A DNA stretch of 64,000 bases, taken from assembly GCA_002305725.1 (NCBI GenBank), contig DBQM01000014.1:24648-88647 (forward strand), written 5' to 3'. Below are positions 33,859 through 42,996 of the stretch, in pieces (the first letter of the stretch is position 1; each line of letters begins with the position of its first letter). The DNA comes from Ruminococcus sp. UBA1394 (GTDB lineage Bacteria; Bacillota; Clostridia; Oscillospirales; Ruminococcaceae). The notes beneath the pieces were generated by a model, which did not search any database, had not been told where the DNA came from, and saw only the letters and a program-made list of their open reading frames with translations. Position numbers and translations under genes: made by a program.

Positions 33859-34446
33859 ATGAAATTCAACTATATTGCAATAGAAAGAGAATATGCAAGC
33901 GGCGGAAGTGAAATCGGAAAAAAGGTTTCAGAAATACTCAATATCCCCTGCTACGGAAGAGAGATTCTTGAGCTTACCGCCCAGCGCCGCCATGTTTCCG
34001 TTGAGTATATAGAAGAACTTGAGGAAAACACCTCCGGCAGCTTTCTCTACTCCCTTTACAGAATGTCAGATGTGACTGGTTCACCTACTGCCTCAGAAGA
34101 AGTTAACGTTGAAGAAATCAATGTTATCCGTGAACTTGCCGGAAACGGTCCTGCGGTTTTCGTCGGCAGGAGTGCAGCGGTTGCACTTTACAAAAAATAT
34201 AATGTGCTGAAAGTTTTCATTCATGCGTCTGATGAATTCCGTGAAAAAAGAGCACATGATATTTACGGTATCGAAAACAGCAGTCTTAAATCTGTAATTA
34301 AAAGCTATGATAAAAGACGTGCCGCATACTACAAAGCTAATTTCGGCAGAGAGTGGAAAGACTATGGCGGCTATGATCTGGTCCTGAACAGCAGTGTTCT
34401 CGGAACTGACAAATGCGCCGCCGCTATTGCTGAATGTGCAAGATGA
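33859..34446 (+). CDS. Cytidylate kinase-like family protein
   Basis: Start at ATG 33859 (MKFNYIAIEREYASGG) with AAGGGGGAAAAG upstream. The 195-residue protein has the cytidylate-kinase-like N-terminus 'IAIEREYASGGSEIGKKVSEILNIPCYGREILELTA' with an SGG-EIG P-loop variant, and later 'GPAVFVGRSAAVALYK' and 'FIHASDEFREKRAHDIYGI'. Such proteins often accompany transporter operons in clostridia; their substrate is not known. It follows the exporter genes by 13 bases and is the last gene before a terminator. Confidence 0.82.
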   Translation: MKFNYIAIEREYASGGSEIGKKVSEILNIPCYGREILELTAQRRHVSVEYIEELEENTSGSFLYSLYRMSDVTGSPTASEEVNVEEINVIRELAGNGPAVFVGRSAAVALYKKYNVLKVFIHASDEFREKRAHDIYGIENSSLKSVIKSYDKRRAAYYKANFGREWKDYGGYDLVLNSSVLGTDKCAAAIAECAR

Positions 34447-34459
34447 TATATCGCAGGAA

Positions 34460-34500
34460 AGGCTGATGTCTCGCTTTTGAGACATCAGCCTGATTTTTGC
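34460..34500 (+). terminator. Rho-independent terminator of the marR-ABC operon
   Basis: A perfect 13-bp stem AGGCTGATGTCTC (34460-34472) and GAGACATCAGCCT (34479-34491) with a 6-base loop is followed by GATTTTTGC. It ends the plus-strand operon and sits just before the converging minus-strand gene's stop at 34517. Confidence 0.88.
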
Positions 34501-34516
34501 AGAAGACTTTTTCATA

Positions 34517-35698
34517 TTATTCCAAAACCTCACAGGTTTCAGCGTTTACAAAGAACGTTTGGTGATAGTCAAATCCGTCCTGTACAAATTCCGGAGTGTA
34601 ATATCTGCATTCAACTGTTGAATAGAATTCCCAGTAAGGGCGCATTTCATAGGTTTTTCCATACTCAACCGGCACAAGAAGATATACAAGCTTGCAGTTG
34701 TTTACAGTAGTATCAGAAAGTGGGATTTCCCTGTCGTATTTTGCGTATAAAGCGTATGCTGCCTCTTCTGCTGTGCAAACCTCTGCCTTTGAATTTACGC
34801 TTTCAGAAGTATCAAAAACCCATCTTGCCTGAAAACATTCAACGCCCATGCGGCTCACCACTGCATATATTTCCGACCCCTCAGTACAAAACTTTTGAGA
34901 AGCATACCGCTGAGAAGTTATCGGCAAATCTCCTCCGTCTGCCTGATATACAATAAGGTAAGCCTCCTGTTCTTCAGTCCATTCCGGAAGCACTTCCCCG
35001 TGCTTGTAAATTCTTTCACCGTTTTCATTTCGCACATCATCCTCTTTTATCAGTGTTTCACAGTCAAGAGCAACAATCTCATAAGATGAAACCGGTATTT
35101 CCAGTGCGTCAATTAATGCGTCTGCTTTTGCAAGGGATTCCTGCTTGTCAAGACCGTCAATTTCAGATTTTGTAAAAGGATTTTTTCCCGCACCCATTGA
35201 ATTCAGTACAATTGAAGAAATATGTTCGTAATCATAGTCTGATTTAATGCGCCATGATATATCGCCGTCCTCATAGCACACAGTAGAATTATCATCAAAA
35301 TCAAACCACTTTCTCCTGATATCAGGATTGGTATCGCTTGGGTATTCATCACTTTCAACTACCGTCTTACCCTCCATGAAGAGCTGGTTTATCACATCTT
35401 CATTCCACTTTTTCGGTACTGCGTTTAATACCTGAACCTCTCTTTTCTGCGGTTCAGCCACAGAACTGATGCTCATTTCAAACTTTGTGGTCTTAACGAA
35501 TATACCCCTCAGTTCGTCCGCAAAAGCCGCTGTTATGCAGACGCAGCCCACAACTGCCGCCGCCAGAACAGGTATCACCCTTTTCTTGCTGAAACTGTGC
35601 TTTACACTCCTGCGTGTACTCGTTTCAATGACATTTTCCTTTAACTCCGGACGGATTTCAATTCGCTGTACAGCTTTTTTGTAATCGTTGATATTCAT
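34517..35698 (-). CDS. Putative membrane-bound anti-sigma factor
   Basis: The ATG at 35698 overlaps the sigma gene stop (ATGA) and lies eight bases after GGAG. The 393-residue product has a short cytoplasmic N-terminus (residues 1-35, basic), one membrane helix ('VIPVLAAAVVGCVCITAAF', ~40-60) and a large extracellular part of ~330 residues with no domain I recognise. This layout and the coupling to an ECF sigma gene fit an anti-sigma factor of the type common in clostridia. The assignment is by context only. Confidence 0.6.
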   Translation of the reverse strand: MNINDYKKAVQRIEIRPELKENVIETSTRRSVKHSFSKKRVIPVLAAAVVGCVCITAAFADELRGIFVKTTKFEMSISSVAEPQKREVQVLNAVPKKWNEDVINQLFMEGKTVVESDEYPSDTNPDIRRKWFDFDDNSTVCYEDGDISWRIKSDYDYEHISSIVLNSMGAGKNPFTKSEIDGLDKQESLAKADALIDALEIPVSSYEIVALDCETLIKEDDVRNENGERIYKHGEVLPEWTEEQEAYLIVYQADGGDLPITSQRYASQKFCTEGSEIYAVVSRMGVECFQARWVFDTSESVNSKAEVCTAEEAAYALYAKYDREIPLSDTTVNNCKLVYLLVPVEYGKTYEMRPYWEFYSTVECRYYTPEFVQDGFDYHQTFFVNAETCEVLE

Positions 35699-36168
35699 AT
35701 ACAAAACTCCTCTCCCAAAGACTCTCTCAGCATTTTCCTTGCCCTTGAAAGTCTTGCTCTTATCGCCTGGTCGCTTTTACCGCACATTTCCGCTATTTCC
35801 TTTGTGGAATACCCCTCAAAATAGTATAGATGAACCGCAAGCCTGTATTTTTTCGGCAGCTCCATGACAGCGGTGTAAACTGTTCTTTCGTCATCATTTC
35901 TGCATATCTGTGCAGCTTCTTCAAGGGGGACTGTTTTTTTCACTCTGAAAGATTTCATGATATCCTTGCAGCGGTTTACAGTCACCCTCATAAGCCATGC
36001 TTTTTCGTGCTGTTCATCGCTGAACGTCTGCGAAGAAGTGAAATATTTTATAAAGACCTCCGACGCAACGTCCTCAGCGTCCGACTTGTTTTTGAAATAA
36101 GCAAAAGCTGTGCAGTAGACCATTCTGATGTATTTATCGTACTTTTCTTCCATTTCCTGTTTTTCCAA
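35695..36168 (-). CDS. ECF-type RNA polymerase sigma factor
   Basis: I prefer TTG 36168 as start (GGGGGTGAATTA upstream); an in-frame ATG at 36204 has no such site. The 157-residue protein has sigma region 2 'MVYCTAFAYFKNKSDAEDVASEVFIKYFTSSQTFSDEQHEKAWLMRVTVNRCKDIMKS' and region 4 'LPKKYRLAVHLYYFEGYSTKEIAEMCGKSDQAIRARLSRARKMLRESL'. These two regions without region 3 define the ECF group. It is translationally coupled to the putative anti-sigma gene. Confidence 0.92.
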   Translation of the reverse strand: MEKQEMEEKYDKYIRMVYCTAFAYFKNKSDAEDVASEVFIKYFTSSQTFSDEQHEKAWLMRVTVNRCKDIMKSFRVKKTVPLEEAAQICRNDDERTVYTAVMELPKKYRLAVHLYYFEGYSTKEIAEMCGKSDQAIRARLSRARKMLRESLGEEFCI

Positions 36169-36189
36169 TAATTCACCCCCATTCCTTGT

Positions 36190-36232
36190 TCTGAAACGTT
36201 TCATAAATATAACGATTATAAAAGCTGTAATG
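36190..36232 (-). promoter_or_regulatory. Possible promoter of the ECF sigma operon
   Basis: On the minus strand the gap reads TGTCACATTACAGC, then TTTTATAATCGTTATA. A TATAAT hexamer is present but without a good -35 at the right distance. Alternatively TGTCAC with a 17-base spacer to CGTTAT resembles an ECF-type promoter, which would mean autoregulation. Both readings are weak. Confidence 0.35.
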
Positions 36233-36235
36233 TGA

Positions 36236-36268
36236 CAAAAAAATAACTGCCATTCCGGCAGTCATTTT
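36236..36268 (-). terminator. Terminator after the AlgI/AlgJ-like operon (possibly bidirectional)
   Basis: The stem ACTGCC-ATTCC-GGCAGT (36246-36262) has a T-run on both sides: ATTTTTTT on the minus strand and CATTTTTTT on the plus strand. It lies directly after the stop of the minus-strand gene at 36270 and ahead of the ECF sigma gene, so it should separate the two minus-strand operons. Confidence 0.75.
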
Positions 36269-36269
36269 T

Positions 36270-37403
36270 TTACTGTGTCAAACCCACATTTTTTATATTC
36301 TTGTCAATGGAAAAAGTTGACGCATTATAAAGAAACAGGGTATGATCAAATTCATTCGGGTCAGCATAATCCGTTATGCAGGTTTTGACATATCTCAGGT
36401 CAATAACCGAAATTTCGGAATAATTCTGTATAAGAAACGGTACAAAGCTGTTTGCGTAGGAATCCTTTATCAGCAGCAGCTTGCGTTTTGTATCCGCATT
36501 TGTTTTAATTTTCGTAAGCGCTCTGTTGTGTCCCAGAAAAAGACAGTATTTGTCATTGGTTTCAAGGAACTCGGGGAAATAAATATCCCTTGCATATTCT
36601 TCATTAATGCCGTCATTGAGCGTTAAACTGTAAGCCACAACATTGTTCCCCGGCTTGAAAATATCTATCTGGTCTGGCTTTATGCCATCATAGAGGCACT
36701 TTGAATAAAATGTACCCCGGAAATCATCAGCCGCCTTTTCAACGTCATAATCCTCATAGCAGGGCAGGCCCATTTTTCTCGCAGCCGCCTTGTATGCCGT
36801 AAATGCTCCCTTTGAAGTCCAGTGGTGGTCAGTCCTGTAATAGATATATTCATCTCTTGCAGAATACATGGCACTGAAAATATCAATCTTATGTACATTC
36901 TCCGCAAATTTTCCGTATATCTCATTTATAAGCTTTTTCTGATCGACCTGCGGCAGATACGGTTCAAGCTCGTCCTTGTAAATTCCAGCAGAAGTGGGTG
37001 CTATCATTACGAATGTTTTTGTGTCGTACATTTCAGCGAACTTATTAATTGAGTTTACCGACAAATCAATTTCATCATAATCCGGCTCGGGAAGTTTTTC
37101 GTACATTCTGTCATCGGTTATGTAAATACCGTTTATAAGCTCTTTGCCGCTGAGTCTTTCTAAATTAAGCTTTGCCTTGACCCAGTTTATTCTCGCCGGA
37201 AAATGGTCTGACAGATATGCCTCAATACCATTCATGTAAGATTTATCTGCAACTGACTCTACGGATATCTCCGGACGCTTTTCAAGTGACCTGTTTTCAG
37301 TTTCCGAAAAATCCTTTTTATCCGAAATAAAAAAGATAAAAGGAAAAATGAAAATCAGAATTAAAAATGCTATTGCTGATTTAATATACTGCTTTCTTAA
37401 CAT
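36270..37403 (-). CDS. DHHW/AlgJ-like (SGNH-type) acetyltransferase-associated protein
   Basis: Start at ATG 37403 (MLRKQYIKSAIAF), seven bases after AGGAGG. The 377-residue protein has an N-terminal membrane anchor (residues ~9-30) and an extracytoplasmic domain containing the DHHW motif in 'YIYYRTDHHWTSKGAFTAYKAA' near residue 195. It also has 'LLLIKDSYANSFVPFL' near residue 315, as in AlgJ/AlgX-type proteins. With the MBOAT protein upstream it probably O-acetylates a cell-surface polysaccharide. The substrate cannot be told from the window. Confidence 0.85.
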   Translation of the reverse strand: MLRKQYIKSAIAFLILIFIFPFIFFISDKKDFSETENRSLEKRPEISVESVADKSYMNGIEAYLSDHFPARINWVKAKLNLERLSGKELINGIYITDDRMYEKLPEPDYDEIDLSVNSINKFAEMYDTKTFVMIAPTSAGIYKDELEPYLPQVDQKKLINEIYGKFAENVHKIDIFSAMYSARDEYIYYRTDHHWTSKGAFTAYKAAARKMGLPCYEDYDVEKAADDFRGTFYSKCLYDGIKPDQIDIFKPGNNVVAYSLTLNDGINEEYARDIYFPEFLETNDKYCLFLGHNRALTKIKTNADTKRKLLLIKDSYANSFVPFLIQNYSEISVIDLRYVKTCITDYADPNEFDHTLFLYNASTFSIDKNIKNVGLTQ

Positions 37404-37414
37404 TTTCATTCCTC

Positions 37415-38806
37415 CTAAAATCTGAAATACAAAAACGGATTATAGCTTGCATCAACCAGAAAAGCAGTACACACAAGCATAAGAACCAGCTGCAATACCG
37501 GCATTGCATTCTCCAGCAGTTTTGAGCCAAACTCACTCCTGCGCATTTTCTCATAAAGCTTTTTCATAAGCTCTCCGGAACCGATTATGCAGAAAATAAA
37601 TACAACAGCGTATGATTTAAGCTGATAAAATGCGGTGTTGTCAATTATTGTTCCCGTCTTTCCGAACATAGCGCTGTAATAGCTTAAAGCGGAAGGCAGG
37701 TCAGCAGTATCAAAAAGCACCCAGCCCATTACTGCTATGAAAAACGTGTAGACAATAGAAACAAAGGACGGCAGCTTTTCAAGGATTTTTCCCAGGAAAA
37801 GCTTTTCTAAAATTATCAGAATACCGAAATATAGTCCCCACAGAATAAAATTCCAGCTTGCACCGTGCCATAAACCGGTCAGTCCCCAGACTATTAAAGT
37901 GTTACGCAATGTTTTAAGTTTTCCGTTTCTGTTTCCGCCAAGAGGTATGTAGACGTAGGACTTGAACCATGAGCCAAGAGTGATATGCCATCTTCTCCAG
38001 AATTCCGACACGCTTTTTGAAATATACGGGTGATTGAAGTTCTCGGGAAAATTAAATCCCAGCATTTTTCCAAGTCCCACAGCCATGTCCGAATAGCCGG
38101 AAAAGTCGTAATATATCTGGAATGTAAACGCCAGTATTCCAATCCACGCCGTTACAACGGAAATTTCAGAATAGTCCATGGCTTTTATTTCAGTCCACAG
38201 CAAACCGATATTGTTGGCAAGCAGAACCTTTTTCCCGAGTCCCCTTGCGAAAATGCCGACGCCCTCTCCAAGCTTGCATATATTGACAGTTCTTGAATCA
38301 ATCTCGTTCTGAACGTCTTCATAACGCACAATAGGACCTGCAACGATCTGCGGAAAAAGTGAAACATATGTTGCAAAATTGAGAAAGCTTTTCTGTACCT
38401 TTATTTTCCTCATATACATATCAATCGTGTAGGACATACTCTGGAACGTGTAAAAGGATATGCCTATCGGCAACGGAAGTTCTTTGATACTGATTCCGAA
38501 TATTCCTGCTATAAATCCGCTGTATTTGAAAACGCCCAGCATACCCAGATTTACTATCAACGACACAAGCAGGGCAGCAGTACGCTTTTTTGGCTGCGAA
38601 TCAAAGCGGTTTATGGCAAGTCCTGCCATGTAGTCCACAAATGACGAAAAAATCATTAAAAGTACATAAACCGGCTCTCCCCATGCATAAAAAAACAGTC
38701 CCGACAGGAGCAGAACCACATTTTTTATTTTCCCCGGAGATATGTAGTATATCAGCAATACCGCCGGCAAAAAAAAGTATAAAAATGTTATACTTGAAAA
38801 TACCAT
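37415..38806 (-). CDS. MBOAT family O-acyltransferase, AlgI-like
   Basis: This 463-residue membrane protein has about eleven hydrophobic segments and the MBOAT signature 'GLTGLWHGASWNFILWGLYFGILI' with the active-site histidine near residue 315. Upstream, 'LPLPIGISFYTFQSMSYTIDMYMRKIK' and 'VSEFWRRWHITLGSWFKSYVYIPLGGNRNG' are typical of AlgI/DltB-related transferases. It should move acyl groups across the membrane to the DHHW partner 11 bases downstream. AATTGGAGAAATAA precedes ATG. Confidence 0.92.
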   Translation of the reverse strand: MVFSSITFLYFFLPAVLLIYYISPGKIKNVVLLLSGLFFYAWGEPVYVLLMIFSSFVDYMAGLAINRFDSQPKKRTAALLVSLIVNLGMLGVFKYSGFIAGIFGISIKELPLPIGISFYTFQSMSYTIDMYMRKIKVQKSFLNFATYVSLFPQIVAGPIVRYEDVQNEIDSRTVNICKLGEGVGIFARGLGKKVLLANNIGLLWTEIKAMDYSEISVVTAWIGILAFTFQIYYDFSGYSDMAVGLGKMLGFNFPENFNHPYISKSVSEFWRRWHITLGSWFKSYVYIPLGGNRNGKLKTLRNTLIVWGLTGLWHGASWNFILWGLYFGILIILEKLFLGKILEKLPSFVSIVYTFFIAVMGWVLFDTADLPSALSYYSAMFGKTGTIIDNTAFYQLKSYAVVFIFCIIGSGELMKKLYEKMRRSEFGSKLLENAMPVLQLVLMLVCTAFLVDASYNPFLYFRF

Positions 38807-38821
38807 TTATTTCTCCAATTA

Positions 38822-39403
38822 TTATTTTATTCTACGCATTATTTCTTCAAGTTCTTCAGGACTCATCATTGTGTTGAGCACCTCAAGCATACTGTTGGGC
38901 GAAAGAAGTGACGGCAGTTTCAGATATTCAAGCAACTTTTTTCTCAGATCTGAACTGTTTTTTCCACCGGAAAGTCCGAGAGTAAACAAATCAGTCTTTG
39001 TGATTTTTTCACGCTCTTCTCCGGCTGACGCCGTAACTCCTGCTTTTTCAAGTGCCTCAAGTATTATTTTTTTCTCTACGCCCTCAACGCCAAGTTTTCC
39101 CTCGGCTGATGGCTTTAACTTTCTTTTTTCCTTTCCCATTATATCGGGAATGTATACGTTTATTATAGTCCCCCTTTTAACTGCGCCTTTTATGTGATTT
39201 CTTATAATGAATCCGGCGCTGTCAGAATCGGTCATTATAATTATTCCGGTTTTCTCAGCGTAATAGCGGATAAGTTCAAGCTTTTCGGTATCCTTAAAAA
39301 TATTGAATCCGTTTGTAGTAATTATAACGGCATCTATTATTGATGAAAGCTTTATCTTGTCATACTTTCCCTCTACAATAACCGCCTGTTCAAGCTTTAT
39401 CAT
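38822..39403 (-). CDS. rnmV: Ribonuclease M5-like TOPRIM protein
   Basis: A 193-residue protein with an N-terminal TOPRIM fold: the metal-binding glutamate in 'AVIVEGKYDKIKL' and the DxD motif in 'GIIIMTDSDSAGFIIRNHI'. The C-terminal region ends 'LLSPNSMLEVLNTMMSPEELEEIMRRI', similar to RNase M5, which matures 5S rRNA. Sequence between, e.g. 'KLKPSAEGKLGVEGVEKKIILEALEKAGV', also matches the family layout. GGGAGATTC precedes ATG. Confidence 0.8.
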   Translation of the reverse strand: MIKLEQAVIVEGKYDKIKLSSIIDAVIITTNGFNIFKDTEKLELIRYYAEKTGIIIMTDSDSAGFIIRNHIKGAVKRGTIINVYIPDIMGKEKRKLKPSAEGKLGVEGVEKKIILEALEKAGVTASAGEEREKITKTDLFTLGLSGGKNSSDLRKKLLEYLKLPSLLSPNSMLEVLNTMMSPEELEEIMRRIK

Positions 39404-39411
39404 GAATCTCC

Positions 39412-40461
39412 CTATTTCCTCCTTACTGCCATGAGCATTTCAGTAACCGTTTTTTCAAGAATCAGCGTTGGTATAGCACCGGTATTTTTCAGACTGCGGT
39501 CGGCATTTCTAAGCAGTTCAATACACTTTCTCAGACTTTCAATTGAAATCCTGCGGCTGTCACGAAAAGCGTTGTCAACCGCAAACTGCCGTCCGGCGTA
39601 GCCAAAATCAGCAATAACATCAGCAGCTCTCTTATCTGCCGCCATTGCTGTCCTTGCACGGTAAAGGTCGAGAAAAGCCATTGAAACAGCGGAAATTATG
39701 GAAACAGGTTCTTCCTTTTTCTGTATCAGCCTGTTGACTATTTCCATTGCAGCAGACGGGTTATATGATGCAATTGCTCTTGAAAGTCTGAAAGCATCAG
39801 TTTCAATTCCGACAGCAACAAGTTCTTCAATATCCTCCGGCCTTATTTCCTCATTTTCACGGTAGGCGCACAGCTTTTCAAGTTCGTTTTCAATCATCAT
39901 GGAATCACTGTGACAGCTTTCAACGAGCATTTCCGCCGCTTTTTTAGAGATACTGCACCCCATTTTCTGCGCCTTATCAGTAATCGACTTTACAAGCACC
40001 GGCAGAGTTTTAAGACCGCACTCGCAGACAACACCGACTTTAGAAATACAGTCGGCAAGCTTTTTGTTTTTTGCAGTCATTGTCTTTTTGCCTTTTTTAA
40101 CGTCGAATCCGGTGATGTTTACCACAAGCAGAGTATAATCCGGCAGGTCGGCAATTGCCTTTGTGAGCGTCTTCAGATCGTCTGCCAGAAGTTCCTCAGC
40201 GTTTAAATCGTTGATAAGAACCGCATTCCATTCAGAAAACATAGGGCATATTTCAAGCATATCACAAAGCGCACTTATGTCCAGTTCACTTCCATTAAGC
40301 TTTGTGACCTCGCTTTCCCAGTTTTTGCCGAGATGCTTTTTCAGTATAGCTTTTGACGCATTTTCAACGGTAACAATGTCCTTACCGTAAATATAGTAAG
40401 CCCGGCTAAGTTCTCCGGATTTGATTTTTTTCAGCAGTTCTGCCGGACTGAGTTCAGCCAT
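39412..40461 (-). CDS. holA: DNA polymerase III delta subunit
   Basis: Start at ATG 40461 (MAELSPAELLKKIKSG), seven bases after AGGAGG. The 349-residue protein has the clamp-loader delta layout: 'AYYIYGKDIVTVENASKAILKKHL' at the start, a P-loop-less AAA+ core ('LLVVNITGFDVKKGKKTMTAKNKKLADCI'), and a C-terminal collar domain ('AFLDLYRARTAMAADKRAADVIADFGYAGRQFAVDNAF...LRKCIELLRNADRSLKNTGAIPTLILEKTVTEML'). It opens the sliding clamp during replication. It overlaps the comEC end, which is the usual comEC-holA neighbourhood in Firmicutes. Confidence 0.92.
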   Translation of the reverse strand: MAELSPAELLKKIKSGELSRAYYIYGKDIVTVENASKAILKKHLGKNWESEVTKLNGSELDISALCDMLEICPMFSEWNAVLINDLNAEELLADDLKTLTKAIADLPDYTLLVVNITGFDVKKGKKTMTAKNKKLADCISKVGVVCECGLKTLPVLVKSITDKAQKMGCSISKKAAEMLVESCHSDSMMIENELEKLCAYRENEEIRPEDIEELVAVGIETDAFRLSRAIASYNPSAAMEIVNRLIQKKEEPVSIISAVSMAFLDLYRARTAMAADKRAADVIADFGYAGRQFAVDNAFRDSRRISIESLRKCIELLRNADRSLKNTGAIPTLILEKTVTEMLMAVRRK

Positions 40462-42430
40462 TTTCAAGCCTCCTGAAATCTGATTTGCCGCTGCTTGTCA
40501 TATACAGCACAATGTTCGGTTTATATTTTCTGACGCCGTTGCCGCCGTCCTTACATTCAAAATTACAGCTGTCGTAATTCACATCAACACTATCGTCATT
40601 CACAGACACCGAGTATCCGCCGTAATCAGCAGACCAGTCTGAAAAATCCGAATATACAGGCACACAACCGCATATCACCGACCCTCGCCTAATGTATGTA
40701 TCAGCCGGAATGACGATGTTGTTCACGCTGAAAAGGCTCAGTTCAGAATTATATGATGACATTGATGAGTAGGGTGATTTTGTAAGCAGAATATTATTTA
40801 TCTCATAAATACCAAGACTGTCAAGATATTCTGATACATAGCGGCAGTTCTTTCTGTTTCCGGTTATATCAATTACATCGGCAGTACTGCCCTTTGACAC
40901 CACTATAACCCCAACCTCATTTTCTCCCAGCAGGGCAGTCTTTACGATTCTGCCGGAAGCAATATTGTAAAAAGCACCCGAACAGAAAATCAGCACAAAT
41001 GAAATCACAACGGAAAATGCACTGTACTTCCTGTTTCTGAAAATAAGATATGCTGATATACAGAAAACCACCAGCACAGCGGTTATTACTGCAATATATT
41101 CTCCTGAAAGCTTTATGTGGGTAAATTTATTTTTCCCTATCATCTCTGAAATGTTCAGCACTATGCGGCACAGCGCTCCCGAAATCTTAAACAGTACAGC
41201 AGGGTTGAGAAATATCAGCAGCGACCCAACCATTGAAATCAGCAGAGCCGCCATACATATCGGTGTTATGATAAGATTTGAAAGCGGAGAAACCAGAGAA
41301 AGTTCTCCGAAGCATATAAACATCACAGGCGTAACAGCCGCTGAAACACAGAGAAAATATGCCAGACTTCTGATAAATCGTCTGAAAGTGCTGTCTGTTC
41401 TCATATCGGAAATCATGTACGGCGCAAAAACGCCTGCCCCAAGTGAACCGGAAACTGAAAGCAGAAATGACGGATTTAAAATGATAAAGGGATTTGATAT
41501 GGTCAGCAGAATTATTGCCGTACCAACCGAGTTAAATGAATCTGAATAACGGAAAAACAGCGGTGCAAGATTAACAAGGGTCATCATTACAAATGCCCTC
41601 ATAACCGACGGCGACATTCCGCAGCAGAGTGCAAACAGCATCATGAGCACTTCCAGTACCGCAAATTCAGCTAATCTTCCTGTTCTGAATTTTCCAAGAA
41701 TAAATCTGACAAGCGTACAGAACAGCACAAGATGCAGACCGGAAACAGCAGTAACATGACCGATACCCGTTCTGTTGAGCAATGTAACAAAATCATCATC
41801 AATCCCCGACTTATCACCGAAAAGCATACCTTTAATCATTCCGCTCTCATAGGACGAAACGGAACTGTCAATAAGTCTGCAGACCTTTTCACGAAACCGG
41901 AAAAGCATTTTCCTTACTGAAAAAGCGCTGCTTTCCACAGACACATTTTCCGCCGATTCAGCTTGCAGGTAAATGCCTTTTGACTTATAATAATCCTTAC
42001 TGTCAGACAGATAAGTGTTTTCAGGTGTTCTGACCTCAGCCTCAAAGCTCATGCTGTCACCGGGTTCACACATAACCGAATCCGTATATACTATAAGCTT
42101 TGCTTTGAATCTGCCGTTGATTTTACCGTCAAGATAATAAACGGAATTATCGTCAGCATAGTCGTGAAAATCAGTTACTGTACCCGTATATGATACCTTA
42201 CTTCCGCTGAAATCAGTTATCTGTCTGTAAACTGTCAGGTCATAAATATTATAGTATGAAAAAGCAAGTGTAAAACACGTCAGCATAAAAATAATACTTT
42301 TCAGATTAAAACGGAACAATATTTTAAAAAGAAAAGCAACAAAAAGTGCCACAGCAAAAACTGCAAAGGCTGAACCGGCAAGAGCCGCCGAAGCAAGTCC
42401 GGCAGCCCATGCAGTCCCTGCAAGCACCAT
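40454..42430 (-). CDS. comEC: ComEC/Rec2 DNA-uptake channel protein with divergent C-terminal domain
   Basis: ATG 42430 is a possible start, but no clear ribosome site is visible and TTG 42442 is also possible. The ~658-residue protein has an N-terminal OB-type region (residues ~60-160) and the competence channel core with 'GMLFGDKSGIDDDFVTLLNRTGIGHVTAVSGLHLVLF' near residue 200-235, followed by about ten membrane helices. The C-terminal ~150 residues should be a metallo-beta-lactamase-like domain, but at the expected HxHxDH site the sequence reads 'ILLTKSPYSSMSSYN'. The nuclease function of this domain is therefore probably lost. Confidence 0.85.
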   Translation of the reverse strand: MVLAGTAWAAGLASAALAGSAFAVFAVALFVAFLFKILFRFNLKSIIFMLTCFTLAFSYYNIYDLTVYRQITDFSGSKVSYTGTVTDFHDYADDNSVYYLDGKINGRFKAKLIVYTDSVMCEPGDSMSFEAEVRTPENTYLSDSKDYYKSKGIYLQAESAENVSVESSAFSVRKMLFRFREKVCRLIDSSVSSYESGMIKGMLFGDKSGIDDDFVTLLNRTGIGHVTAVSGLHLVLFCTLVRFILGKFRTGRLAEFAVLEVLMMLFALCCGMSPSVMRAFVMMTLVNLAPLFFRYSDSFNSVGTAIILLTISNPFIILNPSFLLSVSGSLGAGVFAPYMISDMRTDSTFRRFIRSLAYFLCVSAAVTPVMFICFGELSLVSPLSNLIITPICMAALLISMVGSLLIFLNPAVLFKISGALCRIVLNISEMIGKNKFTHIKLSGEYIAVITAVLVVFCISAYLIFRNRKYSAFSVVISFVLIFCSGAFYNIASGRIVKTALLGENEVGVIVVSKGSTADVIDITGNRKNCRYVSEYLDSLGIYEINNILLTKSPYSSMSSYNSELSLFSVNNIVIPADTYIRRGSVICGCVPVYSDFSDWSADYGGYSVSVNDDSVDVNYDSCNFECKDGGNGVRKYKPNIVLYMTSSGKSDFRRLENG

Positions 42431-42444
42431 TTTACGTTTCAAGC

Positions 42445-42981
42445 TTATTTAAAGAACAGCGGAAGCTTTTCAAGGAAAACTATATCGTCCCTGTCAGCTG
42501 CGTCGCCCTCGGCAAGCACTGCCGATTTGCACACAATATCTCCGCCTGCCCTGTTAACAAGCTCAATAAGCGAGTTAAGAGATTCACCTGTGCTGATAAC
42601 ATCGTCGGCAATCAGCACCCTTTTCCCTTTGATATAGTTCATATCATTCTCATCAAGATAAAGGGTCTGACGGTTTTCAGTGGTAATTGACTTTACCTCA
42701 ACCGCAACAGGATTTTTCATATAAAGCTTAACGGATTTTCTTGCAACAATATACTTCTTTCCGCTCTGTCTTGCAAGTTCATATCCAAGAGGAATGCCCT
42801 TGCTCTCCGCTGTTACAATAACGTCAAATTCCGGAACCTTTTTCAGAAGCTCCTCAGCGCTTGCAACAGTCAGTTCAACATCGGAAAACATTATAAATGC
42901 GGCAATGTCAAGCTTTTCGTTTATCGGACAAATAGGCAGCTGCCTTGTAAGTCCGGCAACATTTAATGTATAATATTCCAT
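42445..42981 (-). CDS. Phosphoribosyltransferase, adenine/xanthine PRT-like
   Basis: A 178-residue type I phosphoribosyltransferase. The PRPP-binding loop is 'GKRVLIADDVISTGESLNSLIELVNRAGG' near residue 117-145, and the upstream 'VDVIVTAESKGIPLGYELARQSGKKYIVARKSVKLYMKNP' resembles adenine (Apt) or xanthine (Xpt) enzymes. Here the usual 'D' start of that segment reads 'FDVIVTAESKGIP'. A purine base is therefore the likely substrate, but the exact one is uncertain. GGAGGCAGACAA precedes ATG. Confidence 0.8.
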   Translation of the reverse strand: MEYYTLNVAGLTRQLPICPINEKLDIAAFIMFSDVELTVASAEELLKKVPEFDVIVTAESKGIPLGYELARQSGKKYIVARKSVKLYMKNPVAVEVKSITTENRQTLYLDENDMNYIKGKRVLIADDVISTGESLNSLIELVNRAGGDIVCKSAVLAEGDAADRDDIVFLEKLPLFFK

Positions 42982-42996
42982 TTGTCTGCCTCCGAA

